Shown: in pieces, positions 7,752-17,436 of the stretch
Position numbering within the stretch: the stretch's first letter is position 1
How the letters are laid out: every line of letters begins with the position of its first letter
Assembly: GCF_023734775.1 (NCBI RefSeq)
Contig: NZ_AP025732.1
Coordinates: 310,001 to 374,000 of the forward strand
Length of the DNA: 64,000 bases
Reading direction: 5' to 3'
Source of the DNA: Nostoc cf. commune SO-36
Lineage (GTDB): Bacteria; Cyanobacteriota; Cyanobacteriia; Cyanobacteriales; Nostocaceae
The notes under the pieces: model-generated
Databases searched by the model: none
Seen by the model: only the letters and a program-made list of their open reading frames with translations
What the model was told of the DNA's origin: nothing
Translations under genes and position numbers: made by a program

Positions 7752-10700
7752 TTAGCTTTCGGAAGTTTCTTGAGAGAACTTTTTATGAATAGTTCTTGTG
7801 GATTCTCCATCAGCAGCTACTGTTATGAGATAGTCCATTAAACCATCTGAAAAAGGTAGACGTAGGTGGAAAGTACCATCGGGTTTGGTTTTGATGTTAT
7901 GACCACTAATATTTACGGTTGTATTTGGTTGGGTTGCTCCGTGAATAATCAACTCAGCATCGGCCACAAACCAAAAATCTCCTTGGGGACGGCTGAAGAT
8001 GCGAACGATCGCAGAACGGGCAATGAGTAACCAACGATTGCCATCAGCAAGATAGCCAATTTCAACTATGTAATCGCGATCGCTGACGGGAATAGCCACA
8101 AAGCGATCGCGTGCTACTTCTTCAGATTCATACTGCTGTACAAGTTGCGGACTTTGGTAACTCAAGTCAATCCCAGTCACATCATACAGCCGCACTACCA
8201 ATTGGGAGCCACCTTGTTGGCGCAGCGCTTCGGTCTGAGCGTTGGAGATATGCCAAGAGACATAAGCCCACTTGGGAGTACGGGGTGTGAGTACAATACT
8301 GCTCTCTTCTTGGACGATCTCTTCTTGAGCAATCTCTTCTTGAGCAATCTCTTCTTGAGCGATCTCTTCTTGAGCGATCTCTTCTTGGACGATCTCTTCT
8401 TGGGTATCTACCAAGCCAATAGCTGTTTGGCTGATTAACGCTACATTTTCAACTGTGGCATCTGTTGTCGAATCTGGAGGCACTGGACTGAAGACACGAG
8501 CGATCGCAGAACGGGCGATGAATAACCAATCGCCATCAGCGACATAGCCAATCTCAGCTATGTAATCGCGATCGCTGATGGGAATTTCGACAAAGCGATC
8601 GTGTGCTGTCTCATCACATTCATACTGCTGGACAAACTGAGGACTTTGATAACTCAGGTCTATCTCAGTTACATCATAAAGCCGCACTACCAATTGAGAG
8701 CCGCCCTGTTGTTGCAGTTCTGCTTTCTTGGTTTCAGAAATCTCCCAAGAGGCTTCAGCCCATTGGTAAGTGCGGGGTGTGAGGACAATACTGTTCTGTT
8801 CTTGGGCGATCTCTTCTTGGGCGATCTCTTCTTGGACATCTACCAAGTCAATATCTGTTTTATCCGCGATTGCCACATCATCAACTACGGGATCTGGATT
8901 CACAGGACTGAAAACACGAACAATTGGGGAACGAGCGATGAATAACCAGCCATCGCCATCAGCGACATAGCCGATTTCAGCAACGTAATCGTGATCGGTA
9001 ACGGGAATTTCTACAAAGCGATCGTGTGCTGTCTCCTCACATTCATAGTGCTGAACCAGGTGAGGACTTTGATAACTCAAGTCAATTCCAGTTACATCAT
9101 AGATCCACACTACCAATTGAGAGCCGCCTTGTTTCCGTAGCGCTGCTTTCTTGGCTTCAGAAATCTCCCAAGAAACATGAGCTGATGTATAAGTCTGGGG
9201 GATGAGAACAATATTGCTCTCGTCATCTGCATCTACCAAACCAATAGCTGTCTCGGCTGCAATTGGCTCATTGTCAACCGGAGTATCAGTTTGTGATGCC
9301 AATGTAGCCCAGGCTGCCATCCCTGCGCCTGCTGCTACCGCAACACCAGTAAAATCTGTGGATTCAGCAACATTTTCCTCAACAGTCGGCTCTGCTGGAG
9401 ATTCTGCCTCTGGCAAATCGAGAGTGGGTTCGGCTGCATCCGCTACCACATTCAATTCATCTTCTGGTAATTCTGGCAAATCAAACAGTGAGGGTATTTG
9501 TGTCACTGACGGTTCGACATCGGCTGCTACTTCGCCAGACTCATCTAAAGGCAATTCATCTATTGAAGCTGTATCTTCAGTTGAAGTGATACTTTCTAGC
9601 CAGTTCAATTCTGCCTGAAGTTCCTCATCTACCTCATCTTCATTAACTTCTGTGTCCCAATATCCAAAGTTTGATGTTACTTCTGGCACATCTGGCAAGT
9701 CTGGGATTGGGGCTGTCACATCAGATGAAGGTAGCTCTACATCATAATCAGACAACTCTTCGGAAATATTAGTCAGGTGAGGATATGAAGTATTTACTAC
9801 GGCCGCTGGGGCTTCTATATCCCATGCAACTTCATCAGACTCAGGAGTGTTTGTCTGCGTATAATTATTTAGCTCGACTGTCTCATCAATTGTGTCTGTT
9901 TCTTTGTTGGTAAAAGTAGACCAGGTAGCTGCCCCAATGCCCGTTGCTAAAGCCGCACCATTGGTTAAAGCTGCGGCTCCGTTATTATTTTCTGAGCCAT
10001 TAGCTACGCCCGATGTTGAGCCTTGATAAAGGTTAGAGGTACCATTAGTTGTCTCTTGTACTAAATTAGATGTCTCATGAGTAGCATTCGCGGTTAGATC
10101 AGATTGTGTTTGAGCATAGATGTTGAAAGGAGTGCGATCGGGGGTTTCTTGCTCTTGGAAATGCGGCACTGACTGCTCCTCAAGCATTACTCCATTAATG
10201 GAGGGATCAGCGCTGCCATTCAACAGTGCCAGGTTTGCATCCTCTGTATTAGGTAGATGAGGATTTGATTCTGGTAAGTTGTCTGTTTTTTCAGTGGAAG
10301 ATCGGCTTTTTCCTAAAACCCACCATAGTAAAGCTCCAGCTATAGTCATAAAAAAGACAGGTAGCAGCAACCACAATGGTGTTTCTTTGTTGACAATTGG
10401 GCTATTTTGTACAGTAGGAGCAGCGACAAAGGGCTGTTCGCCAAATACAGAATTAGTGGCATTAGGAGAAGGCGCAGCTGCTGTTGTCTGACCACTGGGG
10501 GAAGGTGTGACAGTAGATTGTGATACGCTAACTGCGATCGCCTCTGCTTCAGCAGTTCTAGCTTGTTCTATAGCTTGCTGCCCTTGGGGTGCCAGGGTAA
10601 AGCCAAGAAAATCGGTTGTTGTTAAGCTGGGATTTTTTTTGTAAACGTAAACTAAAGGTTGCGAAAAAGGATATTTAGCATCATCTGGCAAGGCTTGATG

Positions 10701-11432
10701 TAATTGTAAAACTCGCACACCTTTCAATTGCGACACTTGATTAGCTAACACATAGCTGATGCCGTCTTTGCCCAATTGTTTGATGATTTCTGCGGTATTA
10801 TCCTCAGTTAGTTGGGTAGCATTAGCCCCTGTTGCAAATTCAGCAGTCTTGAAGGCTGGATAAGCACGAAAAGTGTCTCGAGTTTCACTCGTGTTCGGGT
10901 GATCGATTAACCGAATTTTCCCTGAAGGCGCTCCCAGTTGCGACCAATTGGTAATTTGTCCCCGGAAAATACGGGCGAATTGCTTACTGGTCAAACTTCC
11001 TTTAAAAGGATTGTCTGCACCAACCACGATCGCAATCTTCTCACGGTGCAAGCGAACTTGCTCTAGTCCTTGAGCTTTTTCGGCTGGTGTCAACCCACGC
11101 CCCATTGCTACTATGTCGATTTTGCCATCTAGCAAATCTTTCAGTGCGGTATTAGTACCGTTAGCAGCAACTTCAACCTTTGTACCGACAAACTGTTTTT
11201 CAAAACTTGCTTTCAGGCTTTGGTTGATAGCACCCAAGCTACTGGAACCGTCAATTCGCAGTGTTGATCCATTCTCCACTGTTTTCGGCAGTGAAAAAGA
11301 GGGAGTTTCAGGTTGAGATTGTGCCAGGATGGGTTCTGACACTAGTAAACTTGCTGCCATAGGGGTTGTAGCTAAGGCAAGCCATAATACTAGTCTAACT
11401 ATCGAAGTATCTTTTTTTTCTTGTTGCCACAT
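7752..11432 (-). CDS. PstS-like substrate-binding domain fused to three DUF4912 repeats
   Basis: A 1226-residue envelope protein. Order: signal peptide (about 1-38, ending ILAQS); a PstS/PBP-like domain (about 50-300) with LRIDGSSSLGAINQSLKASF, the phosphate-loop region VAANGTNTALKDLLDGKIDIVAMGR and ITNWSQLGAPSGKIRLI; a membrane span (about 350-372, LLLPVFFMTIAGALLWWVLG); a long acidic low-complexity stretch (about 380-730); three DUF4912 copies (about 742-841, 881-984 and 1047-1147), each with SWEIS-like, GGSQLVVRLYDVTGIDLSYQ and YIAEIGYVADG blocks; and a C-terminal beta domain (about 1150-1226). Runs of QEEIA separate the copies. This suggests a membrane-anchored sensor or binding protein rather than a free transport component; no pst permease genes are near. 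DUF4912 function is unknown to me. Confidence 0.85.
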   Translation of the reverse strand: MWQQEKKDTSIVRLVLWLALATTPMAASLLVSEPILAQSQPETPSFSLPKTVENGSTLRIDGSSSLGAINQSLKASFEKQFVGTKVEVAANGTNTALKDLLDGKIDIVAMGRGLTPAEKAQGLEQVRLHREKIAIVVGADNPFKGSLTSKQFARIFRGQITNWSQLGAPSGKIRLIDHPNTSETRDTFRAYPAFKTAEFATGANATQLTEDNTAEIIKQLGKDGISYVLANQVSQLKGVRVLQLHQALPDDAKYPFSQPLVYVYKKNPSLTTTDFLGFTLAPQGQQAIEQARTAEAEAIAVSVSQSTVTPSPSGQTTAAAPSPNATNSVFGEQPFVAAPTVQNSPIVNKETPLWLLLPVFFMTIAGALLWWVLGKSRSSTEKTDNLPESNPHLPNTEDANLALLNGSADPSINGVMLEEQSVPHFQEQETPDRTPFNIYAQTQSDLTANATHETSNLVQETTNGTSNLYQGSTSGVANGSENNNGAAALTNGAALATGIGAATWSTFTNKETDTIDETVELNNYTQTNTPESDEVAWDIEAPAAVVNTSYPHLTNISEELSDYDVELPSSDVTAPIPDLPDVPEVTSNFGYWDTEVNEDEVDEELQAELNWLESITSTEDTASIDELPLDESGEVAADVEPSVTQIPSLFDLPELPEDELNVVADAAEPTLDLPEAESPAEPTVEENVAESTDFTGVAVAAGAGMAAWATLASQTDTPVDNEPIAAETAIGLVDADDESNIVLIPQTYTSAHVSWEISEAKKAALRKQGGSQLVVWIYDVTGIDLSYQSPHLVQHYECEETAHDRFVEIPVTDHDYVAEIGYVADGDGWLFIARSPIVRVFSPVNPDPVVDDVAIADKTDIDLVDVQEEIAQEEIAQEQNSIVLTPRTYQWAEASWEISETKKAELQQQGGSQLVVRLYDVTEIDLSYQSPQFVQQYECDETAHDRFVEIPISDRDYIAEIGYVADGDWLFIARSAIARVFSPVPPDSTTDATVENVALISQTAIGLVDTQEEIVQEEIAQEEIAQEEIAQEEIAQEEIVQEESSIVLTPRTPKWAYVSWHISNAQTEALRQQGGSQLVVRLYDVTGIDLSYQSPQLVQQYESEEVARDRFVAIPVSDRDYIVEIGYLADGNRWLLIARSAIVRIFSRPQGDFWFVADAELIIHGATQPNTTVNISGHNIKTKPDGTFHLRLPFSDGLMDYLITVAADGESTRTIHKKFSQETSES
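8303..8402 (-). repeat. 15-bp tandem repeat encoding QEEIA
   Basis: Seven near-identical 15-base units (plus-strand core gatctcttcttgagc) encode QEEIV/QEEIA pentapeptides between the second and third DUF4912 copies. A two-unit version occurs at about 8805-8835. The unit length is a multiple of three, so copy-number change keeps the frame. Confidence 0.85.
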
Positions 11433-11730
11433 AGGCCCCTTAATTAAAGTAAAAAATAGAAAGCCTACAAATCCTAATCGCGATCTTTTTAGGAATTATG
11501 GAGGAGACGCGCTAATTATACATCTGAGTTATCTTTAGTTCTAAATTCCTTTCACACACTTATGTTTTTTTATACTTTGGCATAGTTTTTATAGCATGAT
11601 AATTTATACTTTAACTGCCAGAGTCTGTTTACTATAAAATGTTCTAATTTATATTGCAACTTATACCAAGTTGGTAGCTACACCTAATAGACCTCTTGCA
11701 ATAGTCCTTAACACCCCTTCCCTGACCAAG

Positions 11731-12434
11731 GCTACGGTTACACACAAGTCTGAAATAGCTGATTAACCGGGTTTTTACCCTACCCTAACCCTCCCCAATG
11801 GATTGGCTACGGTGTACACACATCTTTACTAGAAAACCAAAATCGTTGTAGATCCCCCTAAATCCACGCCAGTTGCTCATGGGGAAACCCCCAAGACCGC
11901 ACTAGCTCCCTTAAGAAGGCGTACTTTGAAAGCTTTTTGCCCCCCTTTTTAAGCTACGGTGTATACACAAGTTTTTTGACCTGCACCTTTAATGCATTGA
12001 CTTGCACCTTTAATGCATCGACTTGTACCTTTAATGCATCGACCTGCACCTTTGATGCATCGACCTGCACTTTTAATGCATCGACCTGCACCTTTAATGC
12101 ATCGACCTGCACTTTTAATGCATCGACTTGTAGCTTTAATGCATCGACCTGCACCTTTAATGCATCGACCTGCAAGAATTAACCTTCCCTACGTTACGCA
12201 ACAACTCTAGAAGACTTGTGCGTACACCGTAGGATGGATTGGGGAGGGAACTAGATTTCTTTTTCCCCCCAATGCATCCTACGGTGTATACACAAGTCTG
12301 AAATAGATGATTAACCAGGGTTTTACCCCACCCTAACCCTCCCCTTGGAAAGGGGAGGGAACTAGATTTTCCGGTTTCCCCCCTTTCCAAGGGGGGATTA
12401 AGGGGGGTAATTCGAGTTGTGTATACACGGTAGC
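11731..12434. repeat. Cluster of six short dispersed repeats in a gene-free spacer
   Basis: The word CTACGGTGTATACACAAGT, exact or with one to three changes, occurs at about 11731-11749, 11806-11824, 11953-11972 and 12278-12298, and inverted at 12213-12233 and 12416-12434. Further copies lie at 1718-1733 and 3473-3489. A longer duplication of about 65 bp joins 11731-11798 and 12279-12346 (shared ACACAAGTCTGAAATAG and TTAACC words). No gene is visible in the 1.1 kb between 11433 and 12567. Confidence 0.8.
11979..12174. repeat. 21-bp tandem array, 9.3 copies
   Basis: Unit ACCTGCACCTTTAATGCATCG (21 bases written in parts: ACCTGCACCT, TTAATGCATCG), nine full copies plus seven bases, with a few substitutions per copy. 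Three frames are open through the array; the minus-strand frame gives the heptad LKVQVDA. The array is bordered on the left by a copy of the short dispersed repeat at 11953-11972. I treat it as non-coding, with the translated frames as a by-product of a unit divisible by three. Confidence 0.9.
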
Positions 12435-12567
12435 AATCCATCGGGGGGATTAAGGGGAGTAATTTGACTAGGGTAGCCTTACCAAGGGGAGGGAATCGTT
12501 TGCGTCATTAAATGCGGGGCGCGGTTCTTGGGGTTTAGTAAGTAATCAGCCGGACATGATATAACTT

Positions 12568-15021
12568 CTAACTTCTCAAGTTCACGCCGAATTTTTCCAC
12601 CAAGGCTTCGCGGACTTTATTGTGTACTGGTTCGACTTCTGCCTCAGTCAAAGTGCGATCGCTAGCCCGATAAATTAAGCGGAATGCTAAACTCCTCTGT
12701 CCTTCGGGGACATTTTCGCCGCGATATTCATCAAATAATTCCACAGATTCGAGCAAATCTTTACCCGCTTTGGTAATTACTTTTTGAATTTCGGAAACTG
12801 AGATTTTCACGGGTGCGAAAAAGGCGATGTCGCGATCGCTAGCTGGATAGGTAGAATAAGGCTGGAATGTCGGAACGAGAACTTCATCTTCTCCGAGAGA
12901 ATCTAAAAGCACATCTAGATCCAACTGGAAAACATAAACGGAATCTGGTAAACCTTTTTCTCGTCGCAGTTGGGGATGGAGTTGGCCAAAAATACCCAGT
13001 CTGTTACCCCGAATCCACAAGGAAGCGGTACGCCCTGGATGTAAGCGATCGTCGCGGCGATCGGGTTGAAATTCTACCTCCAAGGCAAGTTGCCGAAACA
13101 CACTTTCTAAAATGCCTTTGGCTTCAAACCAGGTGATGGGTTCTTCGCGCCCACTTTTTGACCATTTGCCAATGGTGCGATCGCCTCCTATAATCCCAGC
13201 TAAGGCTTCTGTTTCTTGCAAACCGTCTTCTTCTCGCCAGAAAATTTGCCCGATTTCAAAGCCGTTCAGGGAACCATTACCCTGCTCTAAATTGTATTGA
13301 AAGGCATCAATCAACCCAGATAGCAAATCGTTTCGCAGCGCTGAATATTCCGCAAACAAAGGATTTGACAGTACTATCTCTCTGTCTTCTCCTGGTTTGA
13401 CTAAAGAATAGTGAATTAATTCTGTCAACCCTTCAGCCCGGAGGAAAGCGCGTAACTTGCGAATCAGTTCCTCGTCTAAAGGCAGATAACCACCTTCCGA
13501 TTTTTCTGGTAAGTATCACAGAATCTGTTGTAACCATAGAGACGGGCAATTTCTTCAATTAAATCAATTTCTCGCTCTAAGTCGCGGTAACGATAGGGTG
13601 GGACAGAAACTGACCATGTAGTTTGATGGTTGCTATCTTCACCTGAAGGAGCCAATTGACATCCCAATGCAGTCAGGATACGCTCAACATCTTGTTTTTG
13701 GAGTTCACCTGCGTCTTCTCCTAAATCGATTGGCCCTAGTATCTGATTAACTCGGTCTAAACGCAGGGCGATCGAACGACTCCAGGTAGAAGGATCGGGG
13801 CGGGTGTCGGCAATTTCTTGCTGGACTATAATTCCACTAGCTAATTCGCTAATTAAAGATAAAGCGCGGCGATTAGCTATTTCCAACTCAGCCCGGTTAA
13901 CTCCCCGTTCATATCTCCCAGAAGCCTCACTTCTTAACCCTACACTGCGCGAAGAACGGCGAATTGCTACGGAATCAAATAAAGCTGCTTCTAAAACTAG
14001 GCTTTGAGTCCCTTCATGGACTTCCGTTTCTTCTCCCCCCATGACTCCCGCCAGTGCAACGGGTCTTTCATTAGCGGTAATTAACAAATTTTGGATTGAT
14101 AGGGTGCGAGTTTGTCCATCCAGGGTTTTGAGGGATTCTCCATTATTGGTCGAAGCGAACGCCGATGGTTAAATTTTGACTACTTGCAACAGATTTTATG
14201 CGATCGCCATCAAAGGCTTGCAGTGGTTGTCCCCATTCCAACAAAACGTAATTAGTAATATCCACAACATTACTTATAGGACGTACACCAGCAGCCCTTA
14301 AACGCTGTTGCAACCATTCGGGAGATGGGGCAATTTTAACCTGTTCAATTACTGTACCGATGTATGCAGGACAAGCTTGAGTATCGGCAATTTTTAAAGT
14401 TAAACTTCCGGCACTTTTGGTAATGGAGACTTCACCAGGTTCAGAAATGCTCAACTTTCCACCAGTTAAAGCCGCCACTTCCCTGGCTACGCCTACCATA
14501 CTCAGTGCATCAGCGCGATTGGCAGTTGCGGTGAGGTCTAAAATTACATCATCTAAACCCAACAACGGCCGCACATCACTACCCAATGGTCAATTTTCTT
14601 GAGTAAAAATATGAATTCCATCGACATCGGTGGGCAAACCGAGTTCCTTTAAAGAACAAATCATGCCCTGAGATGGGACACCACGCAGTTTTGCAGGTTT
14701 AATTTTTAAATCGGATGTTGGGGTAAGTAAGTACCCGTAGTTGCTACTGGCACGTAAATATCTGCCTTCACATTGGCAGCGCCACAGACAATATTTAAAG
14801 TTTCACCTGCACCGATTATCGACTTGGCAAACACTCAATTTATCGGCGTTGGGATGGGGTTGACGCTCAAGCACTTTCCCGATAACCACGCCATTGGCCC
14901 AAGTGCGGCGATCTTCAATCTCTTCAACCTCAAACCCCGCCATTGTCAGGGTTTCGGCTAATTCTTCTGGACTAAGTTTTATCTCTACTAGTTCGCGCAG
15001 CCAATTTAGAGAAATACGCAT
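12568..15021 (-). pseudogene. pheT: Phenylalanine-tRNA ligase beta subunit, five lesions
   Basis: PheT is the beta subunit of the (alpha-beta)2 enzyme that charges tRNA-Phe. The full length is present (818 codons including stop, normal for the family), from [14 protein letters not shown] through the tRNA-binding EMAP-like domain ([13 protein letters not shown]), the B3/B4 region ([29 protein letters not shown]) to the C-terminal anticodon-binding fold ([15 protein letters not shown], ending EKFGVNLRS). Reading it needs five corrections: one extra base near 14818, one missing near 14722-14735, an in-frame TGA at 14590-14592 (one change from TTA), one extra base near 14150 and one missing T near 13510. 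The indels cancel, so total length stays a multiple of three. Since an organism needs PheT, either another copy exists or some lesions are sequence errors. No pheS is adjacent, which is usual in cyanobacteria. Confidence 0.9.
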
Positions 15022-15739
15022 GGAGTGTGCTTGTTTTAGGAATCGTCTTTTGTTCTAATTTTAGGGTGCAAGAAGCGATCGATGGCTACTCGTCCCGCAA
15101 GGCTTACCCTTTCACTTGAACAATCCTACTACGTTAGACTGCCAAAACAACCTCTCTCTTTAATCTTTTCTTGGTGTCTTAGCTTCTATCAAGGGAGATA
15201 TGTTTGACCCAATTAGATACACTAGCCCGTTTATTCACCATGAGTTTTTAAATTCTGCCAAGAAAGAAGTTAATAGCATCAGCGATCGCAGAACTTGAAT
15301 CTTTCAAACTCGATAAGACCTCCCAAGCAATATTTTTTCACTTAATAGACTAAAAAAAGCAACCTTTATTCTTTTTTTTAGTGTAATTGCATTTTATTGT
15401 AGAACTTCAAAGAGGTAAATTTGCCCTGTTTAATCCGAAAAATAACTGCAAATACTGCTTCTAAAGCATTCACCATAAGGATTTCCGGGCAATTTCCTGA
15501 AATCTACCTGAACAATATCAAAAGAATAGACAACCGAATCTAAAGAATCAGCAATCTAATCTAAAGTTTGTTCATTTGAAAGATAAATCTAATTTTGTAT
15601 AGTTTTGCTAAAGGTAGTAATTGCTGTTTTTATTAGTATTTCTTTATTGAAGATGAAAGTCAAAAAATGCTTTCATTCACGTCCTTGATCTTCCTTTTGA
15701 TAGAGGAATTTCAGTTTAAGTAATAGGAACTTCATTCTA
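15022..15739. other. 718-bp spacer without a recognised gene
   Basis: This stretch separates divergent genes (pheT to the left, the Gly/Asn-rich protein to the right). It is AT-rich with T-runs near 15330 and 15370, carries two HIP1 words, and shows no ORF of conviction, strong hairpin or repeat family. It must contain both promoters, but I cannot place them. Confidence 0.5.
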
Positions 15740-17033
15740 ATGGCAACTTCTGACAATAGCAATCAAACTGCTGGATCACAAGGTACTAGCAACAATTTAT
15801 CTGGTAACGGAAATTTTTCTTCAGTGATGGCAAATGGCAGTCCACCGATGGCAGCAGTTTAGGTGGTAGCGGTGGCTCCGGTGTTGCTGATAGCGGTAGC
15901 GGTGGCGCTGGTGGTGGCGCTGGTGGTGGCGCTGGTGGTGGCGCTGGTGGCGGTGCTGGTGGCTTCGCTTCCTTCATCGGTGGTGGCAACTCATCCACAA
16001 CCAGTGAAGATGGAAAGTACAAATATAATTACGAGCGACCACTCGACGAGCGGGCTTTAACTGATACTAATAATCCGTTCAATCAACTCATCGGAGTCCT
16101 TGGCGGTGACACCAGTGCATTAGGTGGTGGTAGCAACCCCTTTGCTAGTGGTGGCGCATCTAGCGGTAACGCATCTGGTGGTAGCGGCAACCCCTTTGCT
16201 GGTGGCGCATCTGGCGGTAACACATCTGGTGGTAGCGGCAACCCCTTTGCTGGTGGCGCATCTAGCGGTAACGCATCTGGTGGTAGCGGCAACCCCTTTG
16301 CTGGTGGCGCATCTGGCGTAACACATCTGGTGGTAGCAGCAATCTCCCTGGTAACTTACCATTTGGCAACACTCCCCCCTCCCAGGAAAGTGGTAGCAAC
16401 CTACCTGAAACTGGCAACGGTCAACCTGTACCTTATAAGAGTGACAACTGGATATCTGATATTCAAAAATTAGATGGTGCAAATGCTACCGGTAACAGTG
16501 GCCAAGGTAACGCTAACTGGTTATATGGTAGTAACAACACAACCGACGGTAATGGTAACTGGAATTTTGGTAGTGATAACACAACCAACGGTAACGGTAA
16601 CTGGAACTACGGTGACGGCGGCAAAACCGAAGGTAATGGCAACTGGGGCTTTGGTAACGAGAACACAACCAACGGTAACGGTAACTGGAACTTAGGCAAT
16701 AACAACGACATCCTTGGTAATGCCAATAGACTCCCTGGTAGTAACAACGACATCCTTGGTACTGGCAACACTGGCAGCGTAAATAACAGCAATCTCCTTG
16801 GAAACCGGATTGAAGCTAGTGGTGATAACAAAACACTCATTGGTAATGAAGGCTGGAATTTTTCTGTTAGTGGAGAACTGATATCGCTAGGTAGTAGTAA
16901 GCCTAGCCAAGGTATAGGAACTGATGTCAGCAGTTTACTCAGCAGTTCTGACCTTATAACATCCGCCATGTCAAATCCAGGCTACAACAACCCAAATTAT
17001 GATTTCTCTACCATAGCCCCGCAAGCTTTGTAG
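15740..17033 (+). pseudogene. Gly/Asn-rich tandem-repeat protein, two 1-base deletions
   Basis: I do not recognise a named family. Reading from ATG 15740 (AGGAAC 8 bases upstream) gives MATSDNSNQTAGSQG, then a Gly/Ser/Ala-rich tract (SGGAGGGAGGGAGGGAGG), a stretch without repeats (EDGKYKYNYERPLDERALTD), four 17-residue repeats of the type GGSGNPFAGGASGGNTS (about 16120-16325), a run of GNGNWNFGSDNTTN-like repeats (16490-16700) and a hydrophilic tail ending IAPQAL. Two single missing bases, near 15848 and at 16316-16319, break the frame. The second is seen directly: neighbouring repeat copies read GGCGGTAAC where this one reads GGCGTAAC. No signal peptide is visible. A surface or matrix role is only a guess from composition. 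Confidence 0.7.
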
Positions 17034-17436
17034 CAGACAGAAGCCAGTTTTTGCATTGGTAAACTTGTCTATTGTGGCATTGGCTTTTTTGCCAACTTGA
17101 GTTGATTACATTTTGAATCCAATACTTCTTGGTTAAACTTTGCAGTTGACATTGCTCTCATTGAGCGGCGTAAGAATCAACCTTCTAGCACTTCAAAAAT
17201 TTCAATCTGTAATTAACCCATAATTATTACTCTTTGAAATATAGTGCGTAAGGTACAGAAAAACTAATTAGCCACAGATGAACATAGATACTCGTAGGGA
17301 CACGGCAATGCCGTGTCTTCAATCCTAGTTGGATGACCAGCAAGTTTGAGTAGCTTTCCTTAATTAAGTTTTCGTCAACTTTCAGATTAGTATTCATTTC
17401 CTCACTAGCTCAAAATTTTTAGGTTTTGTGGCTAAT
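17034..17436. other. Spacer with a small palindrome
   Basis: This 403-bp stretch lies between convergent genes. It holds a palindrome at 17299-17317 (GACACGGCAATGCCGTGTC) preceded by CTCGTAGG, which resembles the core of the elements at 3367 and 44139. No ORF is evident. Confidence 0.5.

Noticed and set aside
8145..8945. Plus-strand frames rich in LFLSDLFLS opposite the DUF4912 protein
   Set aside because: Reverse complement of the QEEIA codon repeats; the minus-strand product has recognised domains.
11979..12174. CRISPR array
   Set aside because: Units are contiguous 21-mers without unique spacers, and no cas genes are nearby.
11954..12175. Minus-strand 73-codon heptad ORF as a real coiled-coil gene
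   Set aside because: No ribosome binding site, no unique sequence outside the array, and several other frames equally open; kept only as a repeat finding.
16083..16482. Minus-strand Pro/Leu- and Ala/Cys-rich frames over the Gly-rich gene
   Set aside because: Shadows of the 51-bp repeat; the plus-strand frame explains the region after correcting one base.
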